Below are positions 55,925 to 64,000 of a stretch of 64,000 nucleotides of DNA, one piece after another. Source of the stretch: Aedes albopictus (Eukaryota; Arthropoda; Insecta; Diptera; Culicidae). A program made the position numbers and the translations under genes. The notes beneath the pieces were generated by a model that saw only the letters and a program-made list of their open reading frames with translations, was not told where the DNA came from and searched no databases. The DNA is taken from NCBI RefSeq assembly GCF_035046485.1, contig NC_085137.1, forward strand, positions 497,942,536 to 498,006,535, given 5' to 3'. Every line of letters starts with the position of its first letter. Positions within the stretch are counted from its first letter, which is position 1.

Positions 55925-56130
55925 CCGGTTAGGATGGCGCTTCGAATCCAGTTTGACGTTCTATTCCACAAAATCGTAACTTGTTGTGTAGCTTAGTTGG
56001 TTAAAGCGCCAGTCTAACGATACGCAGTCGTAGGTTCGAATCCCACCAATACAAGTGGTATTTTTTTTTCATTGATTTATCTTTCAATTTGCCAATTAAA
56101 CACACTTTGCTTTCAAATGCTTCAAGTTTT
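55925..56130 (+). mobile_element. tRNA-derived SINE, GTAGCTTAGTTGG type
   Basis: The tRNA head has TAGCTTAGTTGGTTAAAGCG (A box) and AGGTTCGAATCCCACC (B box), flanked by upstream TCGAATCCAGTTTGACGTTC and downstream ACAAGTGGTATTTTTTTTT, with the end CTTTCAAATGCTTCAAG. The same parts appear at 18755-18905 and, inverted, at 55190-55300. The tRNA part is well preserved in the boxes, but the flanking family sequence marks it as a SINE. Confidence 0.85.
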
Positions 56131-56919
56131 TACATCTATGTCAGACATACGGTCCGACTATAGTTGGAAAATGGCAATAAAGCAATTGCATTTTATTCAC
56201 GTGGTGCTTTCACAAAGTTTCTCAAAAAAAAATCGTTATTCAACACACCATCGCAATCGGGCTTCATTCATAATCCACTCTCAATTTTTCCAGTTTCCAC
56301 GAATGATCGTTAAATTTTTCCACATAACATAACAAAAACATTGCCCCTTTGCAGCAGCCCTGGGTTCCGCATTCTGGAGCCGTTCAATTTCAAGGCAAAA
56401 ACACCCGATAGAAAACGGCATGCTGGCGGTGGTGCTATATCCTTCAATCAACCATTGGACTTTAACGCCTAGAGATTGGTTTCATCATCATCATCACCGC
56501 CGCCATCGCATCGCTTGCCACGAATATATGCTTCGCTTTCCGTTTGAGTCCCCGAGACCTCTTATAGGTTGGGTGTTGATTATTATGGTTATGTTTTGTT
56601 GGAAGGTAATAACGAGGCCAGGCCAACAGATTGGAGGATGGCTGGGAGTGGGATCAACTTACTTGGAAGAGCGTGGTTGTGGGTTTCTGGGAAGTGAATG
56701 CGAATGTTTGAAACCATAATCATCGTTTGATTACAGAATAACAAACGGGGATCATGGAGGTGATTAGTTCAAGCTGATGGGTTGCATGGAGAAATTAATC
56801 ATTTGATTAGTTTCGACGGAGGAGCTCTGATTGATATCATAAGATGAGCAGTAAGACAGAGAAATGCTTTTTGATTGTTTATTGTGGGAGTCACTATACG
56901 CAAATTACATCAAATACCC
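56131..56919. other. Single-copy-looking DNA
   Basis: This is balanced-composition sequence without repeat vocabulary, including a short (CAT)n-like tract (about 56482-56494). A 99-codon frame at 56420-56719 starts MLAVVLYPSINHWTL and contains a histidine run from that tract. I see no domain and do not call it a gene. Confidence 0.4.
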
Positions 56920-57125
56920 ATATAGCCGAAGCGGTAAACGCGCGGATATGTAATGAGAACATGCCGAGGAAAACGGGTTCGATTCCTGGTCGGTTCAGGA
57001 ACAGAAAAAGAAGACGATTTGGGTTCTAAATATGAGATGCTATAAGATTATTTTTATAAGAACACTATGTTGAAATGAGGCAGACCAAGTTCCAGTGGGA
57101 ACGTAGAGCTACTAAGAAGAAGAAG
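56920..57125 (+). mobile_element. tRNA-derived SINE, TATAGCCGAAGCGG type
   Basis: The A-box part is TATAGCCGAAGCGGTAAACG, the B box is GGGTTCGATTCCTGG, and the tail is CTACTAAGAAGAAGAAG preceded by AGTGGGAACGTAGAGC. The body is shortened compared with 52782-53064. Confidence 0.8.
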
Positions 57126-57477
57126 ATTATTTTTACGATTGTTTGGCATAAAGTAAGATACAAAGAAGCAAGTTCGTCTAGTTCACACTACCATCAATTG
57201 GAGGACATGTTTCACGAAACACTGCGTTGTGTGACAACATCAACAGAAGGCGCTAGTGTGAAAAGGCAAATGCCAAGAAAAACGATGCGCGTGCCTCTGG
57301 TTGTGAAGGTCACAACTACAAAGATTTGAAATGGCCATTAGGAGCGTGGTCGATGGAAATTTTGCTTATGTAGTGTTTGATTGTCTGTGAAACTATTGTG
57401 TTTTTTATCTTAATTAATAATTGATATTCTGAGCTTGTTTTGAATGGTTAATTTTGGAAGCAAAATACAACTATCTT

Positions 57478-57790
57478 CTTCTTCTTCTTTTGGGTCTATG
57501 TTCCTACTGCTTATTAATTGAAGGGCTTTCTTTGCCTGCCATTGCATTACTTACTTTACCGGTCAGGCTAAGGCCGGGGTGGCCTCTGCTGTACATAGTA
57601 GCCGCCTCCATTCCACTCGGTCCATTGCATTGCATGTCCTGCCATTGCATGCATTTGTATATTGTGAGGCAAGCACAATGATACAGTATGTCCAGAGAGT
57701 CGAGAAAATTTTCCCGACCGAAACGGGAATCAAATCCGCCATTTCCGAATTGGTGATCATAGCCTTAACCACTAGGCTAACGGGAGACCA
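57478..57790 (-). mobile_element. tRNA-derived SINE (minus) with internal insertion
   Basis: On the minus strand the A box GTTAGCCTAGTGGTTAAGG and a B box GGATTTGATTCCCG are followed by the CTCGACTCTCTGGACATAC body and a tail of AAGAAGAAGAAG. In the middle, about 100 bases around GGTCAGGCTAAGGCCGGGGT interrupt the body, and the sequence CCTGCCATTGCAT occurs on both sides of that insert. It belongs to the family at 46218-46470. Confidence 0.8.
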
Positions 57791-59297
57791 CTAATCCAAC
57801 TGTCACTTTACCAGTAAATAAAATTTTTGAAGGGTTACTTTAGAGGTTATCAACATCGACCGTTCGTCCGTTTCTGCCCTTGAGAGGTGGTTCCCAACTA
57901 CAATAAACTGTTAATGAGAGTCCAAAGGTCCGACGCCCATCATCTAGTTTCTTAAAAACAACAAATCCGAAAGGAAGAAAAAACAACCACCACTTCATCC
58001 TAAATGGCACAATCACTCACTCAGTACTTCAGCGAAAGGCCGTAAAATAAACACCCAATTAGGTGCTCTGACGATGACCATCCCATCGTACCTAACCATC
58101 GCTCTAAGTAAAACAACCACAGTTTGCCGGTGTTTATTTATTCTGATCCCCCTCGTCCCCCGTACTATTTCAAATTAACCTATACCGGAGAGGTGGTGTT
58201 ACGGAAATGTTCATGTTCTTGACCCCTTGAGGCGGCGACTACGAGTAAATCATTTCTATCATTATCACCAATCACCATTAGAGGAGGTATGCAAGTAGCC
58301 GGGTCGGGAAAATCATCGGAGCTATTTTCGTCGGTTCCCAAACCCGATGCGATGCGATGGGAGCGATACCACAAATTAGAAGCATTTGGTTAAATCGATC
58401 CACTCGTGGTGAAGATTAACTGCGGAGATTTGCATTTGATTGTGTAATCAACTGATGGACGTGAATCTTTCTGAGGAGACAGAGAAGAAAAAGTGCTTAT
58501 AGACCGGAACGCCTCTAGCGGCCACTAGGAGAACTTTGCTTACTTTTTGTACCTTGGATAAAGTTTCACACGTTGAACGGAAATCGAATTATAGTTTGCT
58601 GTGTGAAATAAATGCATGCTCTCAACTGAAAGCTTTCCGAAATTCATCCGAAGAAAGCTCTATCGTATTCATCAAGTTTCAATTTACCACCAAGCTACAC
58701 TCATAAGCAAGGGCTGTATCGAAAATATGCTGTGAAGGTCGCCGCCAGAATGAGACAGGGATGGATGAAAGTCATTTCCCAACCGACAATGGCAAGCCGC
58801 AAACAAGCATGCATGCTTAACAGTTGTTTTATAATAGCAATGATAGCTGAACTAAGATTATGATGTACACATTATTGTACAAATGCTTTTTCGATTGAAA
58901 ATGTAGCCAATCTTCAACCTTTCGTATCAGTAATCACAATGATCATTTAAAACACCTTTTAAGAGTTTAATAGCATTTCTATTCAACGTGCAGTAATTTC
59001 TTTACAAAATAGTTAAACTTTTTCGGCTTCTTGTTAAGTTTGTGTACAAATTAGCGTATGCGTCTAAATAATGTGCTTTTCTGAAGTCGAATAAGCGCTT
59101 TCGATTCATCATAATTCGACTCAGAGTACAGGATAAAAAACACGTGTTTTTACTGAGCAGCAGCTGAATTAATGTGTTGTTCAGTTGTTAACCAACATTA
59201 TGTGTTAATCCACCACTGCTGAATAGAAGTTGTAGTATGATCATTATTATTAAACGGGAAGTTTTTGTTTTGATATGGGTGCTCCATTCATCATCTC
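57791..59297. other. Longest low-repeat stretch in the window
   Basis: About 1.5 kb with no SINE boxes, inverted ends or degenerate words. Several GC-richer islands (for example 58190-58370) stand out. No reading frame over 65 codons and no splice-bounded exon can be supported. If the window contains conserved host regulatory DNA, this and 29.2-30.2 kb are the likeliest places. Confidence 0.4.
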
Positions 59298-59366
59298 TAA
59301 GATGGCGCAGATAGGATTGCATGCGACTGGCAACCGACGGGTCATGAGTTACAATCCTGATTTAGG
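59298..59366 (+). mobile_element. tRNA-like SINE head, possible
   Basis: GATGGCGCAGATAGGATTGC resembles an A box, and GAGTTACAATCCTGATTTAG resembles a B box, at tRNA-like spacing. The acceptor stem does not close. It could be a decayed SINE head or a tRNA pseudogene. Confidence 0.4.
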
Positions 59367-59504
59367 TAAATTTATATGTCGTTATTATTTCAATATTGTT
59401 CTTCATAGCATGAGTACCAATCATAAACTCTCGTGGAAATTGAAAAAATAAATACATTCATTGTTTTTAATCATTTTTCCTCAATCTGAATAACACCATT
59501 ACTA

Positions 59505-59806
59505 TCTATATATATAAATATGAGTTAGTAGTTTCTTTGAGGCAACAAAACTCAAGAACGGATGAACCGATCAACATGACTCTTGCACGGTTCGATTCGT
59601 ATTCGTGGTGGCTGTGTTTATATGTACAAAAAGTTACGTAAATTAACTAGGAAAGTAATAAAATTGATAAAGTACTGATTTTTCATGAGCTGGGAAGGAA
59701 ATCAACACGATCGAAATAAAACCAATCTAGAGTGCGGTGATGTTATGAGCTCAACAGTTGTCAAACCACCACAGCTTGGCAAGACAACGTTTGCCGGGAC
59801 AGCTAG
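59505..59806 (+). mobile_element. Non-autonomous Helitron, 302 bp
   Basis: The element starts TCTATATATATAAATATGAG after an A, and ends GCCGGGACAGCTAG before a T, so it sits between A and T as Helitrons do. A short hairpin (GGCAA 59778-59782 with TTGCC 59791-59795) lies 7 bases before the CTAG end. TC at the 5' end, CTRR at the 3' end, a 3' hairpin and no target duplication are the hallmarks of the class. It has no Rep/helicase sequence. Confidence 0.85.
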
Positions 59807-59934
59807 TATATGTATATATATATATATGTTTATCGACAATTCGGATCGCGAGCCTGCATCACACCACGTGCCGGTTACGGCACGCGGTTGCCCTATGATA
59901 TCCCGCGGTATTTCATGAAGATTCATATGATTTT

Positions 59935-60690
59935 CAACGGAATTCAATTTCAAAAGCGTTACGAAGGCGTTTTCGGAGGGTTCGGAGGGTCTCAGGTGCA
60001 TTACATGGGGCCCAAGGTGGCTTTAGGTGGATTTTGGAAGCATTTCAGGAGGTTTCAGAAGTTTTCACCAGATTTCAGAGGCGTTACGAAAGAGTTACGA
60101 AAACGGTTTCGGATGTATCGGAGGGTCCTAAGTGCGTCACATAGATCCGATGAGGGTTTAGGGAGATCGCGGAAGCATTTCAGGAAGTTTCAGAGTATTT
60201 CTAGCGGGTTTCATAGGTGTAACGAAGGCGTTACTAAGGCATTTTCAGGAGTTTCGGAAGGGTTTCAGATGCGTTACATGGGGTTCGAAGGTGTTTCAGG
60301 AGAATTTGGAAATATTTCAAGCGGTTTAATAGGATTTTCATCTGATTTCAAGGACGTTAAGAAGAGGTTTTTGGGAGTTTCTGAGGGTCTCAGGTGCATT
60401 ACATGGCATTCGAGGGAATTTTGGAAGAATTTCAGGATGTTTTAGAGGATTTTTAGAGACACCTTCACTAAAACCCTAGAAACCCTTTAAGACGCCCCTG
60501 AAGTACCTAAAAACACGTCTTGAGCATTCATAACCCCAATGAAATGCACATGAAATCCTCATTATTTGAAATGTCCCTGAAAACCCCTTTGATTTAAGGA
60601 TATTCCTGACACCCCGCATGATACGACCCTAACCTGAAAAACTCCGAAACGCCACTGAACCTCGGTAATTCAATTGAAACGCCATTGGAA
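59935..60690. repeat. Degenerate CCTGAAAC-type repeat, both orientations
   Basis: Up to about 60445 the words read 'tttcagaggcgttacgaaag' and 'ggtttcagatgcgttac'. After that the inverse 'cctgaaaacccctttga' style takes over. The 211-codon plus-strand frame (59810-60445) is open only because these words lack stops. Its peptide is a loose repetition of F, R, G and V with no domain. Confidence 0.7.
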
Positions 60691-60725
60691 TCATGCACAC
60701 TTATTTTAGAGTTGCTTGTTCGGTC

Positions 60726-60895
60726 GTTCTATTTTCGGTAAAAGTTCAGATTACCGAACTTCAGCACAGTTTTACCGAAGTTCAGCTACAGCTACAGCTA
60801 CATCATTTTTCACCGAACGTTCGGTAAACAATACCGATGATTCGGTAATTTTTTGCGGAATATTCGGTAATCTGAACTTTTACCGAAAGTAGAAC
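60726..60895. mobile_element. MITE with TTCGGTAAAAGTTCAG arms
   Basis: The left side GTTCTATTTTCGGTAAAAGT and the inverse of the right side GTTCTACTTTCGGTAAAAGT differ once in 20 bases, and similarity extends to TTCAGATTACCGAA. Inside, TTCGGTAA and TTACCGAA occur many times, and there is a small AGCTACAGCTACAGCTACA tract. No target duplication is clear. Confidence 0.7.
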
Positions 60896-60954
60896 AGCTG
60901 AATACGGTACCTTATTTTAAATGTGTGTTAATATAAAATGCCCCTGAAATCCCT

Positions 60955-63660
60955 TGGAACGTCAGAAGAGCTCCGAAAACCATCCCTAACACCAGTTACT
61001 CCACCAAGAAGTCCGTCAGGAGTCTCTGCAAAGATTCCACCAAAGTCTGTAGGATTGTCTGCATGAACCCAAAGAGTAATTTCTGAATAAGTAATTGGTG
61101 GCACCTTTGGGGAATTGTAAGATGAATTTCCGAAGAAGAAATCCTGAAAAAAAAACTCTGAAGATTCTCAATAGAAATTTCTAAATAGTTCCAGAAAATT
61201 CTTTGAAGTAATTTCCGCAGCAATCTCTGTAGGAATTCTTTCAAAATACTCGAAAAGAATTCCCGAAGATATATGTGTATAACTTTTACGACGAAACTCT
61301 GGATCAATTACTGAAACTAGGCTTGGAGGAATACTTGAAGAGCGTTTGGGAAACTACTGTAGAGATCAATGGAACCTTAGTGGGGATCCTCTGGTAAATC
61401 TCCGGAGTAAATCTTGGTAGTTTCTGTGGAAATTTTTTTAGACAAATAGAAGAACTCCTGTAATTCTTAAAAGAATCTATGGAGGAACCACTCTCTGGAG
61501 GACTTAGAGAGAAAGCGATTACAATTATCACTTGTATCCCCTTCTCCACATTGACCTGCAAATTGACGTAGCAGAGGCCATTCACGCCTAAAAAAAAAAA
61601 GGTCACCAATAATCACACTCTGAAGATTTCTGTTTGTCCCGAGCAGCTATCTCGATAGCTTCTCGTTTAAAAGTAGCTGGGTTCTTAGCATTTTTTCCAG
61701 TTATTCCACTAATAAAAAGTCCTTCAGGAGTTTCTGCAAAGATTCCACCAAAGTCTGCGAGATTGTCGGCATGAATTCAAGGAGTAATTGCTAGAAGAGA
61801 ACTTGTGAAAAATTGTTGAATTTATTTTCGAAGGATAATTACTAAAGGAATCTCTGAAGATTTCCAATGCGAATCTCTAAATAATTGAAGAAAAGTCATT
61901 GTAGTAATAACTGGATCAATCTCTATAGAAATTCTTGTAAACTGCTCGAAAAGAATTTCTAAAGAAATCTCTGAATAGCTTTTACGAGGAAACTCTGGAG
62001 GAATACTTCAAAAAGATTTCTAGAAACTTCTGTAGAAATCAATGTAGCAGTCTTTGTAGGAATCCTCGGATAATCTGAGGAGAAATCTCCAAAAAAAAAA
62101 ACTCCTGGAGAAATGATCTTGTACCGACTTTTCGAACCCTCTAAGCAGAATACCCTCTACGAATGAGTGTAATCAGTTTTGTACCTTTCAATTCCGCCCT
62201 ATTTTGCTTATCCTATGACAGATACGCGTATTTCGACTAGCACTTGTAATCTTCCTCAGTGGATAACTGACACTGAGGAAGATTACAAGTGGTAGTCGAA
62301 ATATGCGTATATGTCAGAGGTTAAGCAAAATAGGGCGGAATTAAAAGGTACAAAACTGATTACACTCATTCGTGCTGAAGAAATGTCTGGAATGGTTCCT
62401 GTAATTCTTGGAAGAATATATGGAGAAATAACTCTTGGAGTATTGGGTAGAACTTCTGGTTGAAATACTGAAAAAAAATACAACAGCAATGTCTTAAAGA
62501 TTTCATGAAAAAAAATCCTATGAGAATCTCTGACACAACTCATAAAGAAAATCTAGGAAAATATCAGATGAAGTTGTCGAAGGAATCTCTTAAGGACTTA
62601 TGGAAGAGATACATGGAACAACTTCTGGAAGAACATGTGGACTAATTCCTGGGAGAATTGTTGAAGCATTTTCTAGAGAAAACTCTCATATTATGATTTT
62701 GTTTTCAGAAATTGTCAAATAATTGGCGGTTAAATGCCTAAAACAAGGATGAGTAATCTCCAAAAGGAAATCTTGCAGAAATTTCTGGTGGACTATTTGA
62801 CTCCTAGAGGGCTTCGTGGGGAAATCTCTGGAAAATTCCTTGGAGAATCTTTGTAAAAATTCCCAAAAGAGTCTAATTCTTAAAATTTAGAGAAACTCTT
62901 AGATAAACTTTTGGGGAAATTATTGGAAAAAATTCATAGAATGGTCACTTGGGAAATTCTTGGTTGAGTATCTGCAAAAAGTCACAAAGGAATCTGTAGA
63001 GGAGTTTCTACTGCAATCTTTGAAAAATGTAATATTGGAGGGATCTTCAAGAGAATCATTATGGTAGGTCTATTGCCACTTATCTTTAGTGCCAATAAAC
63101 CAACCCATAATACTCGTTCACTATGATCAACTCCAGTCAGTGTAAATCTTCGAGAGAGCTTTTGATGAACTCCTGGGTGGAATTTCTGGAGAAAATCCTG
63201 GAATATTATTGTGAAAAATCTCTGGGGAGTTTCATTAAAGATTTCTGCAAGATTTATGAATTATAGTTTGAAGTGATTCTTAGAAGAATATCGGGTGGTT
63301 CTGCTTGAAATTTCCTCGAGGAATCTGTGAAGGAATTCGTAGAGGAATCTTATCATGAGGAACTCGTGCAGGAACCTTTGAACGAAATCCTTAAGGAATC
63401 TCGTGGAAGAAACTCTGAATGAATATCTGAAGAATTCATGGAAGAGTTTCCAGAGCAATCATTTGAGCATCGTTTCATGAATCTCCGAAGAAATTCTCGG
63501 AGGACCCTTTAGAAGAGTTGTTAGAGAGATTGGGCGGAAATCTTGGAGAGATTTGAGAAAAAAAAAACTTGTTGAGCAGCTTGCTCCATTCTAAGAAAAA
63601 TATTTGGTAAATTTTCGGAAGAATCTCTGAAAAAATCTTAAATGAATCTCTATATGAAAT
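60955..63660. repeat. Degenerate GAATTCC-family field with an internal duplication
   Basis: Words of the 'gaatttctgaagaaatct' style cover most of this block. A segment of about 500-600 bp starting near 60995 is repeated starting near 61702 in the same order. Marker words such as TCTGCAAAGATTCCACCAAA, CTCGAAAAGAATT and GAAACTCTGGA recur at an offset of about 700 bases, so part of the field is a true tandem duplication. The foldback element 62160-62372 is inserted in the block. Confidence 0.65.
62160..62372. mobile_element. Foldback MITE with 102-bp arms
   Basis: The arms 62160-62261 and 62271-62372 are near-perfect inverse copies separated by a 9-base loop (GATAACTGA). Shared words include CGAATGAGTGTAATCAGTTT, TTCCGCCCTATTTTGCTTA and CACTTGTAATCTTCCTCAG. 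The inner ATACGCGTATTTCGAC word is related to the sequence at 51770-51787. The two arms have equal length and few differences, so the copy is fairly young. Confidence 0.85.
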
Positions 63661-63748
63661 ACTGGACTCGCCATCATGCTTTTCAGTGTCCTAAACTTCT
63701 TCAAAAATGCCTAATAAGTTGTCGGACACAGCAAACAGCTAGGTCCTC

Positions 63749-64000
63749 GCTTCATATTCAAGTGATTCAAGTCTTGTTTACAACATATTTGATTCAGGTC
63801 TGATTCACTTCATATTTAAATGATTTTTGATTTACTTCACATTCAAGTGATGCAGCTCAAATTCAATTCACATTCAAGTGATTTAGGTCTGACTCACTTC
63901 ATATGCAAATTATTCAGGTCTGCTTCACACCACACTCAAGTGATTCAGCTCTGATTCCGTTAATATTCAAGTGAAGAAGATCTGATTTACTTTATATTCG
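63749..64000. repeat. 31-bp minisatellite running off the window
   Basis: Eight or so units with the consensus TCATATTCAAGTGATTCAGG followed by TCTGATTCACT repeat every 31 bases up to the window edge. Units differ by a few substitutions and one has a short internal insertion. The array probably continues beyond base 64000. Confidence 0.8.

Noticed and set aside
55990..56065. A functional tRNA gene (A and B boxes well preserved)
   Set aside because: Flanking sequence on both sides is shared with two other copies, so it is a SINE head. The acceptor stem does not close properly.
59810..60445. 211-codon plus-strand frame
   Set aside because: It covers the degenerate GTTTCAGG-type repeat, has no domain and no conserved start, and begins inside the TA-rich end of a Helitron.

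Overview
This window is eukaryotic, repeat-saturated, AT-rich DNA and is most likely from an Aedes mosquito (A. aegypti or A. albopictus). The reasons are internal. There are many tRNA-derived SINEs of the Feilai type, a dense population of short inverted-repeat DNA transposons (TA-target, hAT-type and others), decayed non-LTR retrotransposons, and very long stretches of degenerate GAATTCCTGAA-type repeats. There is also a 500-base N gap of the kind left in a scaffolded assembly. I found no operon, no bacterial-style gene and no convincing intact multi-exon host gene. The species call is an inference from repeat content, not from a marker gene.

Layout. 1-5 kb: a TA-target MITE, then a 1.9-kb hAT-type element (8-bp target duplication GCTTAGAC) that interrupts a 70-codon non-repetitive reading frame on the minus strand. 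5-9 kb: small MITEs and single-copy-looking DNA. 9.5-13.6 kb: a decayed R1/LOA-like LINE reverse transcriptase split by a hAT MITE and by a 3.0-kb element, which itself holds another hAT MITE. 14-15.5 kb: a TA-target element and a minus-strand SINE. 15.6-17.8 and 20.7-28.3 kb: degenerate repeat fields. These contain a SINE, two copies of a palindromic MITE and a perfect 322-bp inverted repeat with a 6-base spacer. 28.7-31.2 kb: mostly single-copy DNA ending in an uninterrupted 968-bp (CAGA)n tract. 31.4-35.2 kb: two long-TIR elements, each with a nested insertion. 36.7-38 kb: the 3' end of a minus-strand LINE (RNase H and cysteine/histidine tail) carrying a retroposon with a 23-bp target duplication. 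38.3-42.3 kb: an unusual mosaic of two interleaved degenerate repeat vocabularies. 43-47.3 kb: hAT MITE, foldback element, and a composite of tandem and inverted units split by a Tc1-like IR/DR element and a SINE. 47.5-48 kb: assembly gap. 48-55 kb: degenerate repeats with a Pif1/Helitron-type helicase relic. 55-59.3 kb: a SINE cluster and the least repetitive DNA of the window. 59.5-64 kb: a non-autonomous Helitron, repeat fields, foldback MITEs and a 31-bp satellite running off the window.

How the parts relate: nothing here acts as a pathway. The informative content is the order of insertions, which target-site duplications and empty-site comparisons allow to be read in several places. The strongest candidates for something functional or new are five: the perfect 322-bp hairpin locus; the arrays in which the same short 'sentence' recurs with a different core; an element family with CCCRRGYA ends and 2-bp AA/TT duplications; a covarying two-stem hairpin shared by two distant repeats; and the 70-codon frame broken by the hAT element.
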